Shown here in pieces: positions 35,961 through 43,605 of a stretch of 64,000 bases of DNA. Source of the DNA: an uncultured Lachnospiraceae bacterium. Lineage in GTDB: Bacteria; Bacillota; Clostridia; Lachnospirales; Lachnospiraceae. The DNA is taken from positions 14,958-78,957 of the forward strand of contig CAJUTC010000012.1 in assembly GCA_910589195.1 (NCBI GenBank). Direction: 5' to 3'. The translations under genes were made by a program, and so were the position numbers. Numbering within the stretch: position 1 is the stretch's first letter; the number at the start of each line of letters is the position of its first letter. The notes beneath the pieces were generated by a model, which was not told the origin of the DNA, did no database searches, and saw only the letters and a list, made by a program, of their open reading frames with translations.

Positions 35961-36062
35961 GATAAGGGAGAATAGTGTAATAAGGTCAACATACTGGTGG
36001 GATGGACCGTTGTAAATGATAAGACTTATCTGTGGAGGAGGAATCTGCAGGTGAGTCTTTTT
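35961..36062 (+). ncRNA. yybP-ykoY-type manganese riboswitch with terminator
   Basis: P1 pairs GATAAG (35961-35966) with CTTATC (36025-36030). The conserved first loop reads AAGGGAGAATAG (consensus GGGGAGUAG) and the second reads GTCAACATACTGG (consensus CAACA) within a GGTC/GACC stem. The terminator AGACTTATC (36022-36030) with GGTGAGTCT (36050-36058), then TTTTT, shares the 3' strand of P1. The two folds exclude each other: manganese would stabilise P1, block termination and turn on the efflux pump. The gene context (mntP) fits exactly; the first loop departs slightly from consensus. Confidence 0.8.
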
Positions 36063-36184
36063 CGTATCAGAAAGTCCGAAAGGTTTCCAGGAGATGTGAT
36101 GCATGCGTACGCAAAAGCAGAAATAATATGTTGCAGAAGTACACAGCTAGTGCTGAAAATGAAACGTTTGTAAGGAGAATGGTT

Positions 36185-36745
36185 ATGACAATGTTAGAGT
36201 TATTTGTGATTGCAGTAGGCCTTTCCATGGATGCGTTTGCTGTTTCCGTATGTAAGGGTTTATCCCTGCAAAAAATGAAATGGAAACATGCGTATCTTGC
36301 GGGTATTTATTTTGGCGGGTTCCAGGCGGCAATGCCTCTTTTGGGGTTTCTGTTAGGCGTCCAGTTTCGGGAATCGATTACGTCCATTGATCACTGGGTA
36401 GCATTTATTCTTTTGGGTATTATTGGAATTAATATGGTAAAGGAGGCAATAAGCGGCGGCGAGGAAGAAGGGGATCCATCCTTTGACGCAAAATCAATGT
36501 TGTTATTAGCGGTGGCTACCAGCATTGACGCATTAGCGGTGGGGGTAACATTTGCCTTTTTAAAGGTTCGGATCCTGCCGGCAGTTACCTTTATCGGTCT
36601 GACTACTTTTGTGCTGTCTATGGCAGGGGTAAAGGCAGGCAATGTATTTGGAAGCCGCTATAAATCAAAGGCAGAGCTGGCAGGCGGCTTAATTTTAATC
36701 GGGATGGGAATTAAAATTTTGTTGGAACATACAATCTTTGCTTAA
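36185..36745 (+). CDS. mntP: Manganese efflux pump MntP
   Basis: 186-residue membrane protein, the standard length for MntP (YebN). It exports Mn(II). Two symmetric halves carry the acidic metal motif: VGLSMDAFAVSVCKGL near the N-terminus and ATSIDALAVGVTFAF near residue 115. The ATG at 36185 is preferred because TAAGGAG (36170-36176) lies 8 bases upstream; ATGs at 36179 and 36191 are alternatives. It is transcribed through the manganese riboswitch. Confidence 0.93.
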   Translation: MTMLELFVIAVGLSMDAFAVSVCKGLSLQKMKWKHAYLAGIYFGGFQAAMPLLGFLLGVQFRESITSIDHWVAFILLGIIGINMVKEAISGGEEEGDPSFDAKSMLLLAVATSIDALAVGVTFAFLKVRILPAVTFIGLTTFVLSMAGVKAGNVFGSRYKSKAELAGGLILIGMGIKILLEHTIFA

Positions 36746-36806
36746 TAAATGAAAGGGTGCCTATGGCCTATGGCAGCATTTTGACGGATTTGTGCATATT
36801 TTGACT

Positions 36807-36835
36807 TGCAAAGGAACCGGAAAATGTGCTATTAT
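36807..36835 (+). promoter_or_regulatory. Promoter of gatCAB
   Basis: TTGCAA (36807-36812), 17 bp, TATTAT (36830-36835), 44 bp before gatC. A TTGACT directly upstream (36801-36806) is spaced too far to be the -35. Confidence 0.55.
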
Positions 36836-36878
36836 ATTGGCAATTTTTTAGTGCATAGAAATGGAAAGGGGAATCGCT

Positions 36879-37178
36879 ATGGCAAATATCATTGAAGATG
36901 AAACCATTGAATATGTGAGTATCCTGGCAAAGCTGGAACTTTCCTGTGAGGAGAAGGAAGCCGCAAAGAAGGATATGGGCCGTATGCTGGATTATATTGA
37001 TAAGTTAAACGAGCTGGATACCAGTAAAACCGAGCCTATGTCGCATGTTTTTCCTGTGCAGAATGTATTTCGTGAAGACCTGGTAGCAGATGAAGGCAAA
37101 GGAAACAGAGAGGACATGTTAGCTAATGCGCCAGAGCGGACCGAAGAAGCATTTGTGGTTCCCAAAACGATAGAGTGA
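36879..37178 (+). CDS. gatC: Asp/Glu-tRNA amidotransferase subunit C
   Basis: 99 residues, the usual length. A small belt-like subunit that holds GatA and GatB together. It shows the typical EYVSILAKLELSCEEKE start and the MLDYIDKLNELDTSKTEP helix-turn. The ATG at 36879 follows GAAAGGGG. gatA follows 14 bp later, then gatB, as in most Firmicutes. Confidence 0.94.
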   Translation: MANIIEDETIEYVSILAKLELSCEEKEAAKKDMGRMLDYIDKLNELDTSKTEPMSHVFPVQNVFREDLVADEGKGNREDMLANAPERTEEAFVVPKTIE

Positions 37179-37192
37179 CAGGAGGCGGCAAG

Positions 37193-38719
37193 ATGAGGAT
37201 ATTGGATTTAACTGCCATGGAGCTTGGAAAAAAGATAAAGGCAGGGGAGATCGGCGTAGAGGAAGCTACAGCCGCCGCGCTGGCTCAGATTAAAGCGGCA
37301 GAACCTAAGGTGCATGCGTTTGTGACGGTTGACGAAGAAAAGGCCATGGTTCGGGCCAGGCAGGTTCAGGAACAAATCAGCAAAGGGCAGCTTGCAGGGC
37401 CGTTAGCAGGTGTTCCGGCAGCGATTAAAGATAATATGTGCACCAAAGGAATGCTGACTACCTGCAGTTCCAGAATGTTGTCTAATTTTGTACCTTCCTA
37501 TACATCAGAGGCAGTAAGGAATTTGGAAAAGGCCGGAGCTGTGATCTTGGGAAAAACAAATATGGATGAATTTGCTATGGGAAGTACTACAGAAACATCC
37601 GCATATGGGGAAACGAAAAATCCCTGGAACTTAGAACATGTTCCTGGCGGATCTTCCGGCGGTTCCTGTGCGGCAGTAGCAGTCAATGAATGTTTTTATG
37701 CCCTGGGTTCCGATACGGGTGGTTCCATCCGCCAGCCAAGCTCCTTCTGTGGTGTTACCGGGATCAAACCGACTTATGGCACCGTATCCCGCTATGGTCT
37801 GATTGCCTATGGGTCATCGTTAGACCAGATTGGCCCGATTGCGAAGGACGTTGCAGACTGCGCGGCAGTTTTAGAGGCGATCACATCCTATGATCCAAAA
37901 GATTCCACTTCCATCCGTAGGGAGGATACGGATTTTACCAGCGCCCTGACAGAGGATGTAAGAGGTCTTCGGATCGGGATACCGGATGATTACTTTGGAG
38001 AAGGCCTTGACAGCCAGGTGAGGGAAACGATTTTGGCAGCAGTGGACGTGCTTCGGGAAAAGGGCGCGGTTGTGGAAGAATTTCATTTAAGTTTGGTGGA
38101 ATACGCCATTCCAGCTTATTATGTGATTGCGTCAGCAGAGGCCAGCTCCAACCTGGCCCGGTTTGACGGGGTGAAATACGGATACCGGGCACAGGAATAT
38201 GAGGGTCTTCACAGCATGTATAAGAAAAGCCGTTCTGAAGGGTTTGGCCCTGAAGTAAAAAGAAGGATTATGCTGGGCTCCTTCGTTTTAAGCTCCGGCT
38301 ACTACGACGCCTATTACCTGAAGGCTCTTCGAACCAAGGCACTGATCAAGAAAGCGTTTGACAAAGCCTTTGAAACGTATGATATCATTGTAGCGCCAGC
38401 ATCCCCCGCTACGGCGCCAAAGCTCGGCCAGTCACTATGCGATCCGATTCAGATGTATTTGGGGGATATCTATACCATTTCAGTCAACTTGGCGGGTCTT
38501 CCCGGCCTTACAGTTCCTTGTGGGACAGACAGTAATGGGCTTCCGATTGGAATGCAGCTTATCGGCGACTGTTTCCAGGAAAAGAAATTGCTTCAGGCCG
38601 GCTTTGCCTTTGAAAAAAGCCGCTGTTATAAAGGGCCGGCTTTGGCAAAGGAGCTAGAACAGGAAAGCGGGGCAGTTTTCCAATATACATCGGTTCCGCA
38701 ACAGAACGATTCCCAATAG
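37193..38719 (+). CDS. gatA: Asp/Glu-tRNA amidotransferase subunit A
   Basis: 508-residue amidase-signature enzyme. It frees ammonia from glutamine for transamidation of Glu-tRNA-Gln and Asp-tRNA-Asn. The Ser-cisSer-Lys triad is visible as Lys79 (AAIKDN), Ser154 (PGGSSGGS) and Ser178 (SDTGGSIRQP). The ATG at 37193 follows AGGAGGCGG; a GTG at 37175 overlapping gatC is possible but less likely. Middle gene of gatCAB. Confidence 0.96.
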   Translation: MRILDLTAMELGKKIKAGEIGVEEATAAALAQIKAAEPKVHAFVTVDEEKAMVRARQVQEQISKGQLAGPLAGVPAAIKDNMCTKGMLTTCSSRMLSNFVPSYTSEAVRNLEKAGAVILGKTNMDEFAMGSTTETSAYGETKNPWNLEHVPGGSSGGSCAAVAVNECFYALGSDTGGSIRQPSSFCGVTGIKPTYGTVSRYGLIAYGSSLDQIGPIAKDVADCAAVLEAITSYDPKDSTSIRREDTDFTSALTEDVRGLRIGIPDDYFGEGLDSQVRETILAAVDVLREKGAVVEEFHLSLVEYAIPAYYVIASAEASSNLARFDGVKYGYRAQEYEGLHSMYKKSRSEGFGPEVKRRIMLGSFVLSSGYYDAYYLKALRTKALIKKAFDKAFETYDIIVAPASPATAPKLGQSLCDPIQMYLGDIYTISVNLAGLPGLTVPCGTDSNGLPIGMQLIGDCFQEKKLLQAGFAFEKSRCYKGPALAKELEQESGAVFQYTSVPQQNDSQ

Positions 38720-38731
38720 GAGGAGGAGAGG

Positions 38732-40171
38732 ATGAAAAAACAGTATGAAACCGTAATTGGCCTGGAAGTCCATGTGGAGCTGGCTACGAAAACAAAAATC
38801 TTCTGTTCCTGTTCCACGCGGTTTGGCAGTGCGCCCAACACCCATGTTTGCCCCGTATGCACTGGTATGCCCGGTTCCCTTCCCGTTTTAAACAAACAGG
38901 TGGTAGAGTATGCCCTGGCAGTAGGTCTGGCTACCAACTGCCAAATTAATCAGTACTGCAAGTTTGACCGGAAAAATTATTTTTATCCGGATAACCCGCA
39001 AAATTATCAGATTTCCCAGTTATATCTGCCGATTTGCCATGATGGATTCGTAGAAATTGAAACGGAAGCGGGAAAAAAGAAAATCGGGATCCATGAAATC
39101 CACATGGAAGAAGACGCGGGAAAACTGGTTCATGACGAATGGGGCGACTGCTCACTGGTAGATTATAACCGAAGCGGGGTGCCCTTAATTGAGATTGTGT
39201 CAGAACCAGATATGCGCAACGCCCAGGAGGTAATTGCCTATCTGGAAAAGCTGAGGATGACGATCCAGTACCTAGGGGCTTCGGACTGCAAGCTTCAGGA
39301 AGGATCCATGCGGGCGGATGTGAATTTATCTGTCCGTGAAGCAGGGACAAAAAATTTTGGAACCAGAACAGAGATGAAAAACTTAAATTCGTTTAAAGCC
39401 ATTGCCCGTGCGATTGAGGGAGAGCGGGAGCGTCAGATTGAGCTTTTGGAATCAGGCGGGCAGGTGATCCAGGAAACCAGACGTTGGGATGACGGGAAAG
39501 GAATGTCTCGGGCCATGCGTTCCAAGGAGGATGCCCAGGACTACCGGTATTTCCCAGACCCGGATTTGGTTCCTGTAAGAATCGACGATGAATGGATAGA
39601 GCGGATTCGAAGGGCGCAGCCAGAGATGCGGGAGGAAAAGATTGCCCGATACCAGGAGCAGTTTGAGCTCCCTCTTTATGATGCCCAGATTTTAACGGAA
39701 TCCAAGCATCTGGCTGATATTTTTGAAGAAGCTGCATCCATCAGCCAAAAGCCGAAAGAAGTTTCCAACTGGCTGATGGTAGAAGGGATGCGGCTCTTAA
39801 AGGAATCGGAGATGGATGCTCAACAGCTTTCCTTTTCGCCCTGCCATCTGGCAGCATTAATTAAGCTGGTGGATGATAACATCATTAACCGAACCGTGGC
39901 TAAAACCGTATTTGAGGCAATTGTCCGGTCCGATGTGGATCCGGAGAAGTTTGTAGAAGAAAAAGGCCTTAAGGTAGTAAACGATGCCGACGCCCTTGAA
40001 AAGGCTGTAACCGAAATTATTGCTGCTAATCCACAGTCTGTCCAGGATTATAAAAATGGAAAAGAGAAAGCAGCCGGTTTTCTGGTGGGACAGACCATGA
40101 AGGCGATGAAAGGGAAAGCAGATCCGGGAATGGTAAATGAGTTCGTGCGGAAGCTGCTAAATGAAGCGTAA
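38732..40171 (+). CDS. gatB: Asp/Glu-tRNA amidotransferase subunit B
   Basis: 479 residues. It phosphorylates the misacylated tRNA and accepts ammonia from GatA. The N-terminal cradle domain holds VIGLEVHVEL, CPVCTGMPGSLPVLN with the zinc cysteines, and HMEEDAGK; the C-terminal helical and YqeY-like tail domain (about 330-479) binds the tRNA. It starts 12 bp after gatA behind AGGAGGAGAGG. The presence of gatCAB implies indirect Gln-tRNA and/or Asn-tRNA charging. Confidence 0.96.
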   Translation: MKKQYETVIGLEVHVELATKTKIFCSCSTRFGSAPNTHVCPVCTGMPGSLPVLNKQVVEYALAVGLATNCQINQYCKFDRKNYFYPDNPQNYQISQLYLPICHDGFVEIETEAGKKKIGIHEIHMEEDAGKLVHDEWGDCSLVDYNRSGVPLIEIVSEPDMRNAQEVIAYLEKLRMTIQYLGASDCKLQEGSMRADVNLSVREAGTKNFGTRTEMKNLNSFKAIARAIEGERERQIELLESGGQVIQETRRWDDGKGMSRAMRSKEDAQDYRYFPDPDLVPVRIDDEWIERIRRAQPEMREEKIARYQEQFELPLYDAQILTESKHLADIFEEAASISQKPKEVSNWLMVEGMRLLKESEMDAQQLSFSPCHLAALIKLVDDNIINRTVAKTVFEAIVRSDVDPEKFVEEKGLKVVNDADALEKAVTEIIAANPQSVQDYKNGKEKAAGFLVGQTMKAMKGKADPGMVNEFVRKLLNEA

Positions 40172-40308
40172 CAAAGGGTAAAAGGACAAAATATGGTGCG
40201 TCCCATACAGGAGTGAAGTTTCAAATAAAGTCGAAACCGGTTTTTAAGATACAGATTTGAGCAAGCCGGGGAAATCAAACAATATACCAAAATAAAAGGA
40301 GATTTGCT

Positions 40309-41595
40309 ATGAAGCCATTTGCGGAAATGACAAAAGAAGAGCTGGAAAGCTTGCGTGCCCAGTTAAAGGCCAAATATAAAGAGTATCAGGGGAAGGGATT
40401 AAGCCTGAATATGGCCAGAGGAAAGCCGTGTACGGAGCAGTTGGATCTATCTATGGGAATGATGGATGTGTTAAGCAGTGAGGACGACTTGACATGCGAA
40501 GATGGTACCGACTGCCGTAATTACGGTGTTTTGGACGGAATTAAGGAAGCCAGGGAGCTGATTGGGGATATGATGGAAAATCCCATTGACAGCATTATTA
40601 TCTATGGAAATTCCAGTCTGAACGTAATGTATGATACCATTTCCCGTTCTATGACCCATGGCGTTATGGGAAATACGCCATGGTGCAAGCTGGATAAAGT
40701 AAAGTTTTTATGTCCGGTTCCAGGATACGATCGCCATTTTGCCATTACCCAGTATTTTGGAATTGAAATGGTGAATGTACCGATGACGCCTACCGGGCCT
40801 GATATGGATATAGTACAGGAGCTGGTAGCTTCCGATGAAACGATTAAAGGTATCTGGTGTGTGCCCAAGTATTCCAATCCCCAGGGGATTTCTTATTCTG
40901 ATGATACGGTTAGACGGTTTGCGCGGTTAAAACCAGCGGCAAAGGATTTCCGCATTTACTGGGATAATGCTTACGGAGTGCATCACCTGTATGATCATGA
41001 CCAGGATCATTTAATTGAAATCCTGGCAGAGTGCAAGCGGGCAGGAAACCCGGATTTAGTTTATAAATTTGCGTCTACTTCCAAAATCAGCTTCCCAGGT
41101 TCTGGTCTTGCGGCCATTGCCACTTCGCCCAATAATATGGAAGACATTAAAAAACAGTTAATGATCCAGACCATTGGCCACGATAAGGTGAATCAGTTAC
41201 GCCATGTAAGGTTCTTCGGAAATATCCATGGAATGATTGAGCATATGCGCCTCCATGCTGATATTCTCCGGCCTAAATTTGAAATGGTGGTCAATACTCT
41301 AGAAAGCGAGTTAGGCGGCCTGGGGATCGGAGAATGGACTTCGCCAAAAGGAGGTTATTTTATTTCCTTCGATTCTATGGACGGATGCGCTAAGGATATT
41401 GTAGCAAGAGCTAAAAAAGCCGGGGTGATTATGACCGGGGCAGGCGCAACGTATCCTTACGGAAAGGATCCTCATGACAGCAATATCCGAATAGCGCCGA
41501 CATACCCTTCCCTGGAGGATTTGCAGACTGCCATGGTGATCTTTACCCTGTGTGTTAAGCTGGCGTCTATTGACAAGCTGCTGGGAAGAAGGTAG
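40309..41595 (+). CDS. PLP-dependent aminotransferase (Aminotran_MocR family)
   Basis: 428-residue fold-type I aminotransferase of the MocR/alanine-glyoxylate-like family, without a DNA-binding domain. Features: LSLNMARGKPCTEQLDLS near the N-terminus, RNYGVLDGIKEARELIG, VPKYSNPQGISYSDDTV, YWDNAYGVHHLY, and the PLP lysine in KFASTSKISFPGSGLA. Its substrate is not known; a role in amino acid interconversion is likely. The start follows AAAAGGAGAT. It lies 137 bp after gatB with no terminator recognised between, and a strong hairpin ends it. Confidence 0.88.
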   Translation: MKPFAEMTKEELESLRAQLKAKYKEYQGKGLSLNMARGKPCTEQLDLSMGMMDVLSSEDDLTCEDGTDCRNYGVLDGIKEARELIGDMMENPIDSIIIYGNSSLNVMYDTISRSMTHGVMGNTPWCKLDKVKFLCPVPGYDRHFAITQYFGIEMVNVPMTPTGPDMDIVQELVASDETIKGIWCVPKYSNPQGISYSDDTVRRFARLKPAAKDFRIYWDNAYGVHHLYDHDQDHLIEILAECKRAGNPDLVYKFASTSKISFPGSGLAAIATSPNNMEDIKKQLMIQTIGHDKVNQLRHVRFFGNIHGMIEHMRLHADILRPKFEMVVNTLESELGGLGIGEWTSPKGGYFISFDSMDGCAKDIVARAKKAGVIMTGAGATYPYGKDPHDSNIRIAPTYPSLEDLQTAMVIFTLCVKLASIDKLLGRR

Positions 41596-41625
41596 GAATC
41601 TATTACTGAGTTCGCGTAGTAAACA

Positions 41626-41668
41626 GAAAGCCGGGAATCCGCATAAACAGCGGACGTTCCGGCTTTTC
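41626..41668 (+). terminator. Intrinsic terminator after aminotransferase
   Basis: AAAGCCGGGAATCCGC and GCGGACGTTCCGGCTTT form a long interrupted stem followed by TTCG. It is T-rich on the + strand and A-rich upstream, so it may work in both directions. Confidence 0.75.
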
Positions 41669-41735
41669 GTTTATGCTTATGTTATGGTTATGGGAGCGTG
41701 ACTTGATTCTAATGATAAAGAAATGGGCCGGTAGG

Positions 41736-41764
41736 TTGAAAGGAATATCCTGGTGTGCTAAAAT
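41736..41764 (+). promoter_or_regulatory. Promoter of apbE-gtrA-yfhO
   Basis: TTGAAA (41736-41741), 17 bp, TAAAAT (41759-41764), 100 bp before the apbE start. Confidence 0.65.
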
Positions 41765-41864
41765 GATACAGGCCGAAAGATTCAACCGAAACGTACAATG
41801 AAGGGAAATTTGTCAGACCACACAAAGGAAAGAAGGTAAGGGGAAGTTGCGGAGGAAAATTAAT

Positions 41865-42929
41865 ATGGTACAGAGTTGGTTTTACAGGAAAAAGTCAGTT
41901 TGGCAGGAGCTAAGAGCAGGTCTGACAAGGACGGCGCTGGCAGTTTGCTTAGGGGTGGCTTTTGTTCTTGGAGGCTGTAAAAATGGGGGTTTTTCAAAGG
42001 CTCCCATCGCTCCCATATCAAAATCGGATTTTATGTTAAACACCTTTGTAACCATAACGATTTATGACAGCCAGGATGAAAGCCTTTTAGAGGAAAGCCT
42101 GAAGCTTTGCCGGGAATACGAAAACCTGTTAAGCCGGACTCTGGAAAGCAGCGAGATTTCCAGGCTGAATAACCGAGATCCCAAAACAGCAGCGGTAACG
42201 GTATCCGATACCACTGCGGAACTGATTCAAAAAGGGCTGGAATTTTCTGCCCGTTCCCAGGGAGCCTTTGACATTACCATCGAACCAGTTAGCTCCCTTT
42301 GGGACTTTTCCGGAAACAGCCAGATCGTGCCCCAAAAAAAGCAATTAGAGGAAGCGGCAGAGAAGGTGGATTACCGTCAGGTGTTAGTAGAAGGAAACCA
42401 GATCCATTTTGCTTCGCCAGATACCCGGATTGAGCTGGGCGCCATAGCAAAGGGCTATATTGCGGATAAAATTAAGGAATATCTATTGGGACAGGGTGTG
42501 AAAAGCGCGTTGATCAATTTGGGAGGCAATGTACTTTGTATTGGAGAAAAGCCGGACAGTTCTCCTTTTTACATTGGTTTGCAAATGCCTTTTAAAGATC
42601 GGAATGAAACCATAGCAGTAGTAGCGGTAACGGATCAGTCAGTGGTAACTTCCGGCATTTACGAGCGATATTTTGAAAAGGACGGGATGGACTATCACCA
42701 TATTTTAAATCCGGATACCGGCTATCCCTATGATAATGATCTGTTAAGTGTTACCATCATATCACCGAAATCAGTGGATGGTGACGGTTTCAGCACAGCC
42801 TGCTTTTCCCTGGGACTGGAAAAAGGGATGGCGCTTGTAAATCAAGCGGAAGATGTTTACGGCTTTTTTATTACAGAAGACTATCAGATCCACTATTCTG
42901 AAGGGGCAGAAAAATGGCTGAAGCCGTAA
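41865..42929 (+). CDS. apbE: FAD:protein FMN transferase, lipoprotein
   Basis: 354-residue ApbE-family flavin transferase, which attaches FMN to a threonine of target proteins (Rnf/Nqr subunits, FMN-binding domains) outside the membrane. An N-terminal hydrophobic stretch ends in the lipobox LGGC with Cys38, so it is a lipoprotein. Family motifs: MLNTFVTITIYD, AYDIT-type GAFDITIEPVSSLW, LGAIAKGYIADKI, SALINLGGNV, YHHILNPDTGYP and the late GDGFSTACFSLG metal site. The ATG at 41865 follows GGAGGAAAA. First gene of a run with a GtrA-like and a YfhO-like protein. Confidence 0.93.
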   Translation: MVQSWFYRKKSVWQELRAGLTRTALAVCLGVAFVLGGCKNGGFSKAPIAPISKSDFMLNTFVTITIYDSQDESLLEESLKLCREYENLLSRTLESSEISRLNNRDPKTAAVTVSDTTAELIQKGLEFSARSQGAFDITIEPVSSLWDFSGNSQIVPQKKQLEEAAEKVDYRQVLVEGNQIHFASPDTRIELGAIAKGYIADKIKEYLLGQGVKSALINLGGNVLCIGEKPDSSPFYIGLQMPFKDRNETIAVVAVTDQSVVTSGIYERYFEKDGMDYHHILNPDTGYPYDNDLLSVTIISPKSVDGDGFSTACFSLGLEKGMALVNQAEDVYGFFITEDYQIHYSEGAEKWLKP

Positions 42930-43000
42930 GCTTCCGGTTTGGCCTTTACTTTTTTGGCAGTTTATACTACAATGAAGAAAATCTGGATTTCAAGGAATTG

Positions 43001-43483
43001 ATGAGAATGTTTCAATTAGGAAATAAGGAAAACAAATTGAGTATTAAAAAAATAAAGGAATTATGCCTTAACTATGAAACCATCAGCTATTTTGTGTGTG
43101 GGGTTCTTACTACACTGGTGGATTGGGGCAGCTTTTGGCTGATGGATGAACGGTGGCAGTTAGACTACCGCATTACGACTGCTTTGTCGTGGATGGCTGC
43201 CGTTGTATTTGCGTATTTGGTAAATAAGCTGATTGTGTTTCGGAAATTTCGGTTTGGCCCCTCGTATCTGTGGAAGGAATGGTGGGCCTTTTTTGCGGCA
43301 AGGGCATTTTCCGGAATTTTAGTGATGATTTTAATGATTGTCCTGGTGGACATGCTTTCCTGGGGAACGTTTTATATTGGAGAGTTAAAAGCAGGTCTTT
43401 ATCTGGCAAAAGCCCTGGTTTCTGCTGTAAATCTGATTGTAAACTATTTGTTTGGCAAGCTTTGGATTTTTAAAAAGACATAA
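43001..43483 (+). CDS. GtrA-family membrane protein
   Basis: About 160 residues with four membrane helices, typical of GtrA-like proteins thought to flip or deliver undecaprenyl-linked sugars for surface glycosylation. Signatures: YFVCGVLTTLVDWGSFW near the first helix and VNKLIVFRKFRF between helices 2 and 3, with NYLFGKLWIFKK at the end. ATG 43001 has AAGGAATT upstream; the frame is open further back, overlapping apbE. It lies 122 bp before the YfhO-like gene, where a partner glycosyltransferase would fit. Confidence 0.85.
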   Translation: MRMFQLGNKENKLSIKKIKELCLNYETISYFVCGVLTTLVDWGSFWLMDERWQLDYRITTALSWMAAVVFAYLVNKLIVFRKFRFGPSYLWKEWWAFFAARAFSGILVMILMIVLVDMLSWGTFYIGELKAGLYLAKALVSAVNLIVNYLFGKLWIFKKT

Positions 43484-43605
43484 GTGATAAGAACAAGAGT
43501 ATGAGCAGATTGCATTGGTAAAACCAGGAGAAATTTTTAAAACACATGCATTCAAAGAGCAGGGCAGAAATGAAACCATTCTTAAGAAATTGGAGGAAAT
43601 AGAAT

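Noticed and set aside
36032..36184. N-terminal extension of mntP from 36032
   Set aside because: This part is the riboswitch and terminator region, and MntP proteins of standard length begin at about 36185.
42914..43000. Longer GtrA start overlapping apbE
   Set aside because: The extra residues do not resemble the family, and the first plausible ribosome-binding site lies before 43001.
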